Positions 35,200 through 46,523 of a DNA stretch of 64,000 nucleotides are shown here, piece by piece (the stretch's first letter is position 1; every line of letters starts with the position of its first letter). The notes under the pieces are model-generated. The model had not been told where the DNA came from. It was given only the letters and a program-made list of their open reading frames with translations, and did no database searches. Source of the stretch: Chinchilla lanigera (Eukaryota; Chordata; Mammalia; Rodentia; Chinchillidae). Location of the stretch: positions 28,376,145 to 28,440,144 of the forward strand of contig NW_004955417.1 in assembly GCF_000276665.1 (NCBI RefSeq). The letters are read 5' to 3'. A program made the translations under genes and the position numbers.

Positions 35200-35660
35200 T
35201 CCACACTCCAGACAATCCCCTAACATCTGAAACATGCTTTGATCAAGCTCTGCTCTGAATACTGCTCTTGGCTCCCCACTGTTTGGTATAATGTGGAGGT
35301 CTCCATGAGTGTGACCAAGTCAACCCACGAACCCCACTCTGGCACGTGAGCCTACTGCAGAGTTGCCAGCTGGAGTCCAGTGGTTGCCTATTTATTTACT
35401 TATTTATTGGTTCCCTTTTCTTGGAACATGTTTTCCCGTCCCTGTTGCCTCCACCCTAGTTGGCTTTCAAGACAGAGGTCCAATCCTGCGTCTTCTGAAG
35501 AGCCCCCTTCTGTCAGCCAGGCAGAAACAAGGTTCTGAAATCTTGGTTTCCACATCTCTTCGCACACTCAGGAGTTTTCAGTGTTGCAGTTGTCACTGAT
35601 AGATTTGTTGTCCTCTGCTACTAGCAGAGCCCTTTGAAACTGAGAATGGTGCTGCTGCTG
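35200..35660 (+). repeat. L2-like LINE fragment
   Basis: The order of blocks resembles the L2 3' region: a TGGCTCCCCACTGTTTGG start, CTTGGAACATGTTTTCC, CTTCTGAAGAGCCCCCTTCTG, and CTCTGCTACTAGCAGAGCCC near the end. Similarity is weak and the edges are unclear. Confidence 0.4.
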
Positions 35661-37014
35661 TTGTGCTACTGTTGTTGTGCAGCACTCCTCTCATAGATCT
35701 AGATACCTGGTACGCCATCGCGGTGATCCACCATAATGCATCGCCAAGATGCCCTGGTGAACAGGAAGAATGAAAGCGGTGACCCCAAGATGGCCCGGTT
35801 TCTCCTGTGCAGGCATGGTCATCATGTTGTCCCTGGGAGGGGAGGGTGGCCGAGTGTCAGCCAGGACCCCTCCTGTCAGGTGCTGTATCTGAGGCCTCAA
35901 AGGCCAAAACTGGCAACCTCTCTGTCTTCTGAGGTGATGTTAGACTGGCTACAAAGACCTCGGGGAGCACTGACAGAGCAAGCATCGCCAGCAGTGTCTA
36001 GACTGTGGAAGAAAAGATGAAGAGTGGACGAACTCAAGTGATCTCCAAACGCTGCTCCCCAGTTTCACCCTTTCTCTCCTGCGTCTCTGGGGTTCTCTTC
36101 CCCACCTCCAGGGTGACCCAGGCCAAGTGTGCCTTGCCTCTCCTCCCAGAAGCCTCCTGGCTCTCACTAGAAAGAAGGACTCCTGCGCCTGGCACCCGCA
36201 GTGCCACTTCCCTCTTGGTCTCTGCCCTGCTCCATTGGCCTCCTTGTTATTCTTCAAACATGCTACTGCACAAAGGTTTGGGAGGGTAAATGGGAGATCT
36301 CTGTGAAAGCACTCATGCAGTACTGTCTAAATACTGGAATCATTTTATTCCTGGATTAAAGGGGTTTATTAGCCTCAAGAACAAAGGCACCAAGATGCAT
36401 TTGAATTTCAATGAAAAACTCAGCATTATTCCGTTTCCTCACGCCAGGGAAGTGGATCCTTTGATTCTTAGGTGTTTACATTTGTCCACCGGGAAATTCA
36501 GCCCTCAGTTGTCCTTCTTCCCACCACGATGTAGAAACATCACCATGGTAACTGGGGAAACAGAACTGCGATTAAGAGGTAAGGATTCTAGACTTCTCAA
36601 AAGTCTTCATTTCGATACTTCCTAGATCAACCGAATTTCTCTTGTCACTGATGTTACTTGAACAGTGTGATCAACGCAACAGGCCCTCTCCTCTAGGACA
36701 GACCTGGTGCTGTTGTCTCCAAGTTCATCCCCAGAGGTCCAGTTTCTTTGCATTAGATGTTAATTTCTGTTCAGTTGTCCCACAGGAGATACGGGAGAAA
36801 TGAGGTCCCGAGCGTGATTTGTATCCAGAGAGGACGAGGTGCTGGTCACACGAAGGGAACAGTGGCTTCAGGAGGACACGGAGACCCCCAAAGCAGCTCT
36901 GTCTCTTCTGCATTCTGCCTCGGCTTCCAGCAGCGTGACATTGCCCTCTGCCTCCACCGGACTCTTTCCAACACAGGCAAGGTGCTGCACAGCAAGGACT
37001 GGAGCGGAAATGTG
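35661..37014. other. Unique non-coding DNA
   Basis: Possible further L2-like sequence at 36,040-36,250. Nothing else was recognised. Confidence 0.35.
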
Positions 37015-39065
37015 ACTTTTTCTTATGTTTTTCATTTTATTAGCGTGTGTTTGCTGTACATAGTAAATACATTTATGGTGGGGGAATTGGTACATATGCC
37101 TACGGCATCTTCTTTTCTACGTCCCCTTCCCCTCAACCCCCGCCTATCTCCCATCCCCAGATCTCCTTCCTATCCTTCCAGAGAAGCAAATCTTTGATTC
37201 ATTTGTATTGTTTATTTCATCTTAATTTCATGAATTTCCACTCTGACCTTCATCATCGCTTTCCTTCTGTTAGCTTCAGAGTTGGTTTGTTCTTGTCTTT
37301 CTGTGATCTTGAGATGCATCACCGGGTTATTCACTTAGGACTGCTCTATTCATGTGTGCATGCACGGCTATGCCCTCCGCTCTCAGAACTGCACTGTGTT
37401 CCATAGGTTTTGGTATGTCATGCTTCCACTGTCACTTGATTCTAGGAACCTTTCATTACTTGGCTGATTTCCTCTGTGATCCATTGATTACTCAATAATT
37501 ACTATTTTATCTCCATGGGTTTGCATTGTTTTTGTGGCTTCTTTTGCTGTTGATTTCTAGCTTCATTCTGCTATGATCTGATAGAATGCAGGGGATTATT
37601 CTAATTCTTTTCTATTTATTTAAGCATGCTCATGACCTAAGAAATGTTCTATTTTGGAAAAAGTTCCATATGCTGTTGAGGAAAATTTGTATTCTGTTGT
37701 TGGACAAAACTGTACATATCTGTGCAGACTATTTTTTCAATGATGTGGCATAGTTCTGATGTTTCTTTGTTGATTTCTTATCTGGTTAACCTGCCTAATT
37801 ATGAGAGTGGGTGCTATGATTGCACTGGTGTCTATCTGTTCTTTATGTCCAGTAGTTCTTGTTTTATGAAGTTGAGTGCATGACATTTGGTGCATAGATA
37901 TTCATCATTGTTCTCTCTTTCTGTTGAATTATTTCCTTTACAATGTAATGATCATCCTTGTCACTTCGGATCAGTTTTGGCTTAAAGTCTGCTGTGCCTG
38001 AAGATAAAACAGCTATTCTTTCTTGTTTTCAGGCTCTGACTGAGTGGACTACAGTTTTCTATCCTTTCACTTTCAGTTCCTGTACTTCCTTTTGGAAGAG
38101 GTATATCTCCTGTAAATAATATTTGGTTGCATTTTATGTTTTGATCTAACCTGCCAGTCTGTGTCTTTTGACTGGGAAGTTGAGGCCACTGATATTGAGT
38201 GATTATTGTATGGTGTTTATTGAATCATATCATTGTTATTTTTCCAGTGCTGAGTCTTTTATGTTTTTACCTTTGTTTAACTACTCTCAGTTACTTGTAT
38301 GCTTTCCTTTGGGCTCTTTGGTGCTGGTGACCCTCCTGTCTCTGTCTAGGATTCCCTTGAATATTTTCTGCACTGCTAGTATAGTGCTTATGCATTTCTT
38401 CAGGATTTATCATGGAAAGTTTTTAATTTTCTGTCAATTTTGCAGGATAATTTTTCAGGATATATAAGTCTGGTTGTCAATGGTATTCCTTTAGAGCTTG
38501 AAGAACTTCACTCTCAGCTCTCCTGTCCTTTAAGGTTTGTGCTGAGAAATCTGCAGTTATTCTAATGGGCTTTCTTTTATAGGTTATTAGCTGTTTTTCT
38601 CTAAAAGCTTTTGGTATTCTAACTCTGTTAAATTTCTGGAATTTTGATGAAGATATGTCATGGAGATTTTTCTCTGGTCATGACTACTTGTGGTTCTATA
38701 TGCCTCTTTTACTGAATACTGAATTTCTTCTCTAGATTTAGAAAATTTTCTGCTATGATTTTAGTGAATAAAATTTTTAAACCCTTTGAGTCATATTCTA
38801 ATTTTCCTTTATTACTATAATTGTGAGGTTGGCTTTTTTGAATCATCTAGCAGCTGTTTGATCCAACTTGCATGGTGTCTTGTTAATTTTGTTATATCAT
38901 TGAGTGTATAATCCACATTCTGTCCTTGTGAGGATCAAATGTGCTACTTATGCTTTATTAAATTTTTTATATCATCTTTCCCTGATTGATTTCTTCTCAT
39001 ACTTTCTAATTATTTTCCCACAGTCATTTATGTCTTCAATTGTCTTGCTCAATTAGTTCACTGTT
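37015..39065 (-). mobile_element. Old L1, antisense, internally deleted
   Basis: A T-rich start (37,015-37,043) and a short pyrimidine-rich 3' UTR lead at about 37,200 straight into antisense ORF2 endonuclease-domain sequence (CCATAGGTTTTGGTATGTC, TGTATTCTGTTGTTGGA, GCCAGTCTGTGTCTTTTGA). It then runs into upstream L1 sequence. RT and the ORF2 C-terminus are missing between the two parts. Frames are destroyed. Confidence 0.75.
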
Positions 39066-39454
39066 TGCTTCTTTTTAAAAACACACCAGATATTGGCATA
39101 TAATGAATATCAATTAAAGGCAACAACAATCCTACCATTAACAGTAGCAAAGAAGTCATTAATAAGAATCAAGACAAACCAGTGATTAACATACCATAAG
39201 AACCAATAATAGCTACAACTGTACTATTCTTAATAAAAAAGGATCTGTAATAATGATGTAGACACAAAGACAAGACAAATATTGACATATAGTAAATATC
39301 TCCTGAAACAATAACTGTACCACCATTAAAAATGAAAAGAATTTAACAATAATAGCATAGAATCAATTTAAAGAGAAGTGAGCTAAACATCCAAGCAAAG
39401 AATAAAAGAGAGTTATTAGAATGAGGTAAAAGTAACAGAAAAAATACACACCAC
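39066..39454. repeat. A-rich insert with degenerate ~95-bp repeats
   Basis: The strand composition flips from T-rich to A-rich. Three weakly similar segments start near 39,086, 39,177 and 39,271 and share 'ATATTGGCATATAATGAATA'-like and 'CAAxxxTGTACCACCATTA'-like words. It could be U3 sequence of the LTR fragment that follows. Confidence 0.35.
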
Positions 39455-39678
39455 CAAAATAAAAGCGAAACACGAGTGTGGGCAGTGGCTGAGCTGGAGA
39501 TCAATCTCACTTGCAGGGAGAAAATTGTATAAATAAATGGCTGCAGTCATTGGGCGGTTCTTTCTCTCCCACCAAGAGAGGAGGCTCCACCTGACCTCAA
39601 CTTTCTGCATTTTGATTCTGGTTTTTCTTCATCCTCCACCATCCCCTCTCCAGAGTTTCAAGAGCTGTGCCAGATGCA
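39455..39678 (+). mobile_element. LTR fragment, same family as 23.4 kb
   Basis: Ordered blocks: GTGTGGGCAGTGGCTGA, GCTGGAGATCAATCTCAC, GTATAAATAAATGGCTGCAG (TATA/AATAAA), TCTCCCACCAAGAGAGGAGG, CTGCATTTTGATTCTGG, and an end at CAGATGCA. An A-rich stretch follows to about 39,775 before antisense sequence resumes. Confidence 0.6.
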
Positions 39679-41324
39679 GCATAAAAGAAAATAAAAATGA
39701 ATTTCTAAAGATAGGATAAAAGAAGCAAAAACAGAAGTAAAGAAACAAACAAAAAGAGAAGCAATGACAAAAATCCTCTGTGTGTTTGAGTGTGTGGTTT
39801 CTTTCCAGGGCCTGTGATACTGGAATCCACCAGATATGGATGGAAATTGTGAATCACAGCCAGAGCCTATCTTGTTTCCATGCCCATTTCTTGCTGCATC
39901 AATGCTGAGTCCTACCCCACCTTTCCCCCTGGACTTGGTCATTAAAGTGTGTGTTGTCTGCCCTAGGGTGGTGGTATTTACTCCAGGGATTCTTGGTGTT
40001 TGTGCCCTTGTGTGCTCCCCAAGTCACTGTTATCTCCAAGTTATCTCCCCAAGTCACTGTTATCTCCAGTTCTTGAGGTACTGCACTGGCTGCAGAGAAC
40101 TCTCTGTCCATACACCCCAGGATGTGGCAACTGTCCTAGCCAAGGTATACCCCTGATCATGGTTGACAGATGGGGATAGCAAAGAGACCACCAGGTTCTG
40201 TCCTAGAAGTAGGTAGCAAAGAGGCCAATCAGTCTACTGGTTTTAATGTCAGAACTTTCAGACTCAGCTCCCTCAGAAAGCACAGGACTGGCCTGGCCTC
40301 TCACCAGAGAGAGTGGGACCACTGTATCCTTAAATCTGAGCTTGCTGCTACTTAAATGTCTCAAGGGCTCTGTAATTAGCCTGCTCCTTCTCTGTGACTG
40401 TCTTTTGCGGTTACCTCCCACATTGTGGTAAGGTGACCCCAGAGATCTCAGGGACACTGAAGTGTAGTTGTTCTGTGATATCTGATTCCCAGAGTAGCTC
40501 AGTTTTCGACAATAAGCCCCTTCCCCAAATGACTTCCAATTAAATCACTCCTAAGTATGGCAGGTACTACAGTGAATTTCTTCCCCAATTCCAGCCCAAA
40601 GCAGTTGCTTTCAGAGTAAAACCCCACACGGTATTTACATTTTGAAATTCCATGGCCTTGTCTTGGGTCCAGCTCTGCCAGTCTGTTGTTTTTCCCTGTG
40701 CCTGCTGACCCTCTCCAGGCTTACCTTGTGTTAGCAGCGGCAGAACCTCCACCCTGGGAGCCGGGGTTAGTGTTCCAGACTACTTCCTGCTTTTTCTGCA
40801 TTGTCTTCAATTTCTCCATTTTCTGTGTGGTTTCTAGCTGACCTGTCAGCTTTCTTGATTCTCACAGCTCCACTTTTTCTCTTCACTAAGTTGTTTTTCA
40901 GGTGTCTGGATTCTTGGTCCCAGAGATGCTGTACTTTGCTGCCTTTACACACATACCCCTCCCTAATTTTTACTCTTCTCCAGAAATGTGGTTTCCTGTA
41001 CTTTCATAGGTGTCTTACTTGAGTATTGGAGGTCAAGCACAGCTTTCAAGAGGGAGGTAACTTTAGCCCGAGTGCTTGACTGTGGTAAAATGCTTGTTTC
41101 AGACAGCTGCCAACACTCAATCCTGCCAAACATTTTAGTGCTATCTCCCCCTCCTTTTGAAGAAAGGAACCACTGGGGCTTGGGATTTTCTATCACTTAG
41201 CTCAGTTATGAAGCATGAAGCCAGTTCCGAGGGGCTTAACCTCTGCAAGTGCAACCAGAAGCAGGTGGGTGTCTGGGCCCTGTCTGGGAAGCCTGCCAAC
41301 CTTGGGCTGGAATCACTCGTTGCA
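39679..41324. other. Probable continuation of the old antisense L1, otherwise unassigned
   Basis: From about 39,790 to 41,200 the DNA is T-rich with CATTGTCTTCAATTTCTCCA and TTCTGTGTGGTTTCTAGCTG, which recall the 5' regions of old L1 elements read backwards. This is weak. A 24-bp direct repeat lies at 40,015-40,068. Confidence 0.35.
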
Positions 41325-41328
41325 AGAG

Positions 41329-41663
41329 TGTAGCAAAAAATGCACCCCCAGCCAGTATACTTCAGTTTGTTGGTTGCCCAGGTAATAAATAGTTCCTGTT
41401 CCTGCTCTGATTGCTCCTGTGTCTTAGAAATGGCTGGTCACTGTGATGTATAGCTGCTCACCATGATGCACATCGTATCAACCAATCACAAACTGACAAG
41501 CCATTTTGTCTTTGTACTTCCTGCTTGCTTATCCCATCTAAGCCCTAGATGACCAGAGATTGGGGCCTGATATTCTGGGAATGATCTTGATCAGTGCCCC
41601 TCGATATAAATAAATCTGCCTCCACATCCTGGTGTTGTTTCAGTGTTTCTTCTTGCTGTTGCA
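41329..41663 (+). repeat. ERV 5' LTR
   Basis: Begins TGTAGCAAAAAATGC and ends TGCTGTTGCA, with AATAAA at 41,609-41,614. It aligns along its whole length with the 3' LTR. An extra copy of a short GCTGxTCACxxTGATG block (about 41,445-41,470) makes it about 24 bp longer. A TGG that could open a primer-binding site follows at 41,666, but the tRNA could not be named. Confidence 0.85.
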
Positions 41664-42768
41664 CCTGGCACATCAACCAGGAAGACCGACCATGCTGACT
41701 CCTTTGGTTACCAGTTGTGGCCCTCACGGATGGGGATGCAGCAAGGACCTTTCCAGGTTCCGACAGGAAGGTGTGCCCTTGAGATTTCTGTGCCCCTTCA
41801 GACGTCTGGAGGAGGATTCCTGGCTCCCCACTTGAGCGGCTCATATTGAACCCCAAAAGGAGGAGGACACAATCTGCCTGCCTACCCGCCTGCCTAGTTC
41901 CAGTAAGACCCCTGGGGGCACCCCAGGTAGTCAGTCTGTCAGCCCTGCTCAGTTCGAGCAGAAGAAGAGTTTGATCAACTCATGTTACTTGAGGCCGTCC
42001 TGAAGGGAGGGGGTTGGAATGGTTAACCTCTGAGTGCTGCTGGATGAAGGTGTCAGTGCGTGGAACGGACAGCGTAGGAAATAGGCTGCTCCATCTCTGC
42101 ACCAGGACTGGGAAGCACTGGTCACGGTGGCTGACTGGGCCCTCACCCGTGGTTCCATGGTGATCAACATAGGGCATAACAGAGGCCTCGCACCTTCCTT
42201 AGCTAATTTACACCCAAGTCCCTGGGAGAGGCATGGCCAGGCGGGCATCTGAATGGTCTCTCTCTGAGGGGCACCCACACTTTGTCTGTTCTGCCATTGT
42301 TTAAGGGTACACAACATTCACTGTAGGGAGATAGAATGGGAATTAGTTAACACCCACAGTCCCTGACTGCAGGAAAAGGGGTTTTTACAGCTTAAAAATG
42401 AAACTAAACCACTCCCTGCATCTCAGAAACAAGAGGCTCATTCTTCCAGAGAATACTGCCTCAGTGCCCTCTTCGGCTGCCACAGCTGCTGCCAGCACCT
42501 GTAACTTCACTCCCCATTCCCGACTCATCTGCTTCCAGCCAACTGAACCGGTTCCAGCTAGCCATTGCCTGCGTTCAGCCACAGAGGCTCTCCCTCCAGA
42601 GCCTGCTGGTTACACGCCTATGCTGGTCGAACGGTGTCATCTAACACCCACCTGAGATGACTGTCAGCAATTCCTTCTGAGTTCCACATTTTGGCTGTGT
42701 AAAAATTAGACTGTCAGCCCTGACAAATGAGTTGCACCTTGTCAGGCCTGAATAGATAGGACAGACTG
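41664..42768 (+). other. ERV leader / unassigned 5' interior
   Basis: About 1.1 kb between the 5' LTR and the first protease remnant. I could not assign it to Gag matrix or any other product. A short Ala/Ser/Pro-rich frame (42,398-42,655) is unassigned. Confidence 0.4.
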
Positions 42769-43480
42769 AGCTCTACCAAATTGGGACCCCAAGAGCCCAT
42801 GATCACTGCAAAAGACGGGGACAAACCTGTGACTTTCCTGGTAGACAATGGAACAGAACTCTGTGCTTTCAAAAGTTCCCTGTGTCAAAAAGTTATCTTC
42901 ACCAGGGAAGAGGCAGCTGGGACTCTTGCCTCTTGTCCCTCCTGCCAGGCACAAACTTACAGCCTTGGTGGACATCTTCTTCACACCAAGCCAGTCAGCC
43001 TCCCTCTCACTTAACCCTGTGCATTTAACTTTGACTCTTCCCCCAGTAAAAAATGACACCTGCATCAGCCTGGGACAGATAACTGCAATCCTGAAGTTCT
43101 AAAAACTCTCCTCCCAGAGGTGTGAAGTAAAGACTCACCTCTGGCCCTGGCCATCAACCATGCCACCTCCCCATGAGCCCCCACTGCTGTCAGATGTCAC
43201 AGACAGCATAAACAGGCATCTAGCCACACATCAGCCTGAGAGACTGTTCATCACCTCAGGCAAGATCTCTGTGCCCTCAACAGTACAGCCTTCACTCTGC
43301 AGTTCCTGACCCGTACACCCTTTTTGGACTGTTCTAGATTTAAAAGATGCCTTCTGCTTGCAAGTTGCTTCTGTAAGCCCCTTCAACTGGGAAAACCTTG
43401 AGGTAAAATGTCAGCTCACTTGGACTTCCCCATAGGGAATTAAAAATTCTTCCCTCTTGGCTCCTGTGTGACAAGAAAGC
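42769..43480 (+). pseudogene. ERV protease-RT remnant, copy 1
   Basis: An aspartic protease start is recognisable. The active-site triplet that should read D-T/S-G is D-N-G here (about 42,844), so the site is lost. About 470 bp on, an RT stretch with the conserved VLDLKDAF block (about 43,333) and a following QLTW block is visible in broken frames. It precedes the Gag remnant, the reverse of the normal gag-pro-pol order. By eye it differs more from copy 2 than the two LTRs differ from each other. Confidence 0.75.
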
Positions 43481-43559
43481 CAGCCTAGTCATCAAAACAA
43501 ACTCACAAGGCCATCTGAGAGACTCTCAGATGAAGCCCAAGCAAGAAAGGCTTTATCTT

Positions 43560-44400
43560 ACTCTACCTGAGGGCCCCAAGTCCGACCTGCCTCCTCCTTA
43601 CAGCCTCAAGCTGCTCAGCCAGCAATGGTGCCACTCCCACCAGTTCTGTCGCCTGCACCACAACCCCTGCTCTACTGTCAGCAACTCCTGACTCTGTTTA
43701 ATAAGGAGGAGTGCCACCATGTGTTAGATGGGGCCCAGCCTGGTTAAAATAAAACATCCCTGCCACTGTGATTGATCCTGATGCTTGGGTGAGCACGTTC
43801 CTCCCCTGACCACAACCAAACTAGGACTGTAACATGGCAGAAGGTCATGAAGTCTTAGATCACTACCATACTGTATTCCTGGCAGGCCTCAGTGAAGGGG
43901 GCAAAAAGCCAGTGAACATGCCAAAGTTCCTGAAGTTGCTCAGGAACCCCATGGAAGTCATGAGAGACTCTGTGAAACCTACCGGGTCGATATACTCTTT
44001 GACGGCCAGTGCTGCCACTGTTGCACAGTCAGCCTCTGACACGAGAAGACAAACTCAAAAGGTTGATGGCTTTGATGGCCTGAATGCTACCCAATTACTT
44101 CAGATTGCTCAGAGTCTTTGCAAAGTGAGAAAGAGAAGAAAAGAGGAGCAACAATGTGAGGCAGCGTGCAGAACCCAACAGAAGCCTTCCACTACAGCTA
44201 TAATGTTAGGAAAGCCTGCTCCCAAGGTGTCCCACCAAGGCCATTTCCACCGTGGCAACTGATACAAGGGGGTCCTCTCAGGCCTCACAGCCTAAAGCTG
44301 GTGGCAGACCTTACGCCTTGGCAGCTGACCAATGTGCTCGCTGCAAACAGTTTGGACACTGGAAAGATAAATGCTCCACCCATCTGGGAGACACAAACTT
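43560..44400 (+). pseudogene. ERV Gag remnant (p12 late motif, capsid, nucleocapsid)
   Basis: A PPPY late-domain motif (43,590-43,601) is followed by capsid-like sequence (QQLLTLFNKEE, then the 142-codon frame 43,834-44,262 with a gammaretroviral capsid C-terminal pattern and a charged KVRKRRKEEQQ stretch). A single nucleocapsid zinc knuckle, C-X2-C-X4-H-X4-C, lies at 44,333-44,374. The single knuckle fits gammaretroviruses. Stops and frameshifts separate the parts, and the N-terminal half of Gag is absent. Confidence 0.8.
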
Positions 44401-44479
44401 GATTATCTGGGGCCATGTCAGCCTGAAACTCTTCTCTCTCTCTTTTTGATGACAACAGTGAATAGGACAGGCTGGGTTC

Positions 44480-45190
44480 TATTAGACTGGGCCCCCCAGA
44501 AGCCCATGGTCATTGCCAGAAATAGAGGGAAAACCTATGATGTTTATAGCAGACAGAGGGGCTGAACATCCAGTTATGACAGCCTGTTACTCTCTTAACC
44601 TCCCAGCAAATCCAAGCTATTGGTGCCACCAGAGCCCCCAAAAGAAGTTCTGTCAAAGCAGGTCCTGCATCACTGATGGACACTTCATCAAACATGAATT
44701 CCTGAACATGCCTCAGTGCCCTGTACCTCTCCTGGGATATGACCAGCCTCCCTCACACTTGGGTCCACTGTCCTGGACTTGATACTGACTCTTACTGTAC
44801 CCCAGGAGGAAGAATAGTGCCTATATCAGCCTGAAATGCCTGATAATCGTAACCCTGAAATTGTGAGAGACTCATTTCCAGAAGTATAGATAAAGGACTC
44901 ACCTCCTGGGCTTGCTATCAGTCATGCCTCTTTGGTGATCAAACTCTGTCCCAAGGCAACCCCCACCTGCATCAAAGAGTACACTTCTGCCTGTAAAGCC
45001 AGTCCAAGTTCTCCAAGCTGGGGGTACTGCTGCAATTGCCCCCTGCACACATTGCCTCAGTCCTCTGCCACCCACAGCCTGCTGGTACACCTGCCTGGGC
45101 CTAAAAAGTGCCTCATTCTGCCTTCTATTGGCTCCTGTCAGCCAGCTCCTCTTCACCTTTAAATAGAAAGACCTCAGTTCTGGACTCAAA
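44480..45190 (+). pseudogene. ERV protease-RT remnant, copy 2
   Basis: It follows the zinc knuckle in the normal order. The protease start is recognisable, with the active-site triplet altered to D-R-G (about 44,550). From about 44,880 there is RT N-terminal sequence (SPPGLAISHA pattern) up to about 45,130. The rest of RT, RNase H and integrase are missing, and about 110 bp later the 3' LTR begins. Confidence 0.75.
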
Positions 45191-45286
45191 AGCCAACTGA
45201 CCTGAACTCAACCTCCCAGAGTTTCAAAAACTTGTTTCCTCTTTGAAAAAGCACTTCTGATTAATGCAAAGATTTTCTGGGGAAAC

Positions 45287-45302
45287 TAAAATAGGGGGAA
45301 AA
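45287..45302 (+). promoter_or_regulatory. ERV polypurine tract
   Basis: A purine-rich run AAAATAGGGGGAAAA stands directly against the TG of the 3' LTR, the expected place for the plus-strand primer of reverse transcription. Confidence 0.85.
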
Positions 45303-45613
45303 TGTAGCAGAAAATACCCCCATAGCCAGTTTACTTCAGTTTGTCAGTCGCTCAGGTAACAGTTCCTGTTCCAGGTCCAGTTGCTCCTGTCTGTTAGAAA
45401 GAGCGGGTCACCGTGATGCACACTGTATAAACCAATCCCAAAATGACAAGCAATTCTGCCTCTGTACCTCCTGCTTGCTTATCCCATCTAAGCCCTAGAC
45501 CACCAGAGATTGGAGCCTGATATTCTGAGAATGCTTCCATCAGTACCAAGTGATGTAAATAAATCTACCTCCAAATCCTGGGTGTCATTTCAGTGTTTCC
45601 GCCTGCTATTCCA
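45303..45613 (+). repeat. ERV 3' LTR
   Basis: Begins TGTAGCAGAAAATAC and ends CTGCTATTCCA, with AATAAA at 45,558-45,563. Shared blocks with the 5' LTR include CCTGCTTGCTTATCCCATCT and AAGCCCTAGA. The AGAG duplication follows. Confidence 0.85.
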
Positions 45614-45617
45614 AGAG

Positions 45618-46243
45618 GATTGGTCTTGGGGGTCCAATGCAACCTTCTTTGGTTTGTATCTCTTCAGTAACACCTTTGGGACCTAAACATGGAAGGTTAG
45701 AGGTATGGAAAAGAATGAAGAGGAATCAGTGATGGTTGAATGAACAAACGAACAAACAAAACAAAGACAAAAGCAAAGCAAACAACAAGAACAACAAAAC
45801 TAGATGAGAATTTCAATATGAGACCAAACAAGTCCACAAAACCCAATCTATTTTCTTCTTTTGAAGATGAGTTTGTTGGACAGACACAGAGGTGATCCTG
45901 TGCTATTTTAAAGCTAGTGAAAAAGTGTAAGGAGAAAGAAATTCTTTTGACTGTCAAAGGAAGGAATGAGTGAAATTTGAGATTACAAAACCATACGTAA
46001 TCATTGCCACTATAAGAAAACCATCCATGTGTGTCACAAAATTCTTCCATGACCCCAAGACAAAAACGTAACTGCAGCTTCTACGTGGCAGGCTTTGAAA
46101 AGCAACTCAGAATGACCCATGAGGCTACACGAAAGATGATGATAAATGACCACAGTTAAAGGTGCACAATGAAGCATTAATGATTACTTTTGTCAATCTC
46201 CCTTGGCTCAGAAGATGAGGTAAGAATTTGTCCAGAAGCCTCA
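45618..46243. other. Unique non-coding DNA
   Basis: Contains ACAAA-rich sequence (45,745-45,800). Nothing else was recognised. Confidence 0.35.
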
Positions 46244-46372
46244 AAAAGTAGAAGCCATGAGACATGCACCCTTGTAATCCAGCTACTCAGGAGTCTGAGG
46301 CTGCAGAATCACAAGAATTTGAGAGCAGCTGACAAGCAGCAAGACCCCATTTCAAAGCAGAAAGAAATCTAA
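46244..46372 (+). repeat. B1-like SINE, diverged
   Basis: CCATGAGACATGCACCCTTG, ATCCAGCTACTCAGGAGTCT and AGCAAGACCCCATTTCAAA follow a B1/Alu-type left arm. Confidence 0.65.
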
Positions 46373-46523
46373 AGAAAATAGGATTGAGGTCAAAACAGAA
46401 TTGTGCACTCAGGAAACCATCAGAATTTTAAAAATGAATATAATCTCTTTGGCAAGATTCAATGCACAAGGTGTTACTCTTCTTCCACAGATGTAATGCG
46501 TGTGGTTCTCTGAGTCTGTTTAG

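Larger units (their letters stand above)
41325..45617 (+). mobile_element. Deleted class I (gamma-like) endogenous retrovirus with both LTRs
   Basis: AGAG stands before the 5' LTR (41,325-41,328) and after the 3' LTR (45,614-45,617), the 4-bp duplication usual for this class. The LTRs are clearly homologous but diverged, so the insertion is old. The interior is only about 3.6 kb. It holds protease and RT remnants, then a Gag C-terminal half, a second protease and a second RT N-terminus. RNase H, integrase and env were not found. Stops and frameshifts are present throughout, so no functional product is possible. Confidence 0.85.

Noticed and set aside
41666..41683. Primer-binding site of the ERV
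   Set aside because: A TGG at the right place is the only support. The following bases matched no tRNA 3' end I could recall, so I did not list it as a feature.
43834..44262. Intact retroviral Gag gene
   Set aside because: The open frame covers only part of capsid. The N-terminal half is absent and stops and frameshifts separate it from the late motif and the zinc knuckle.
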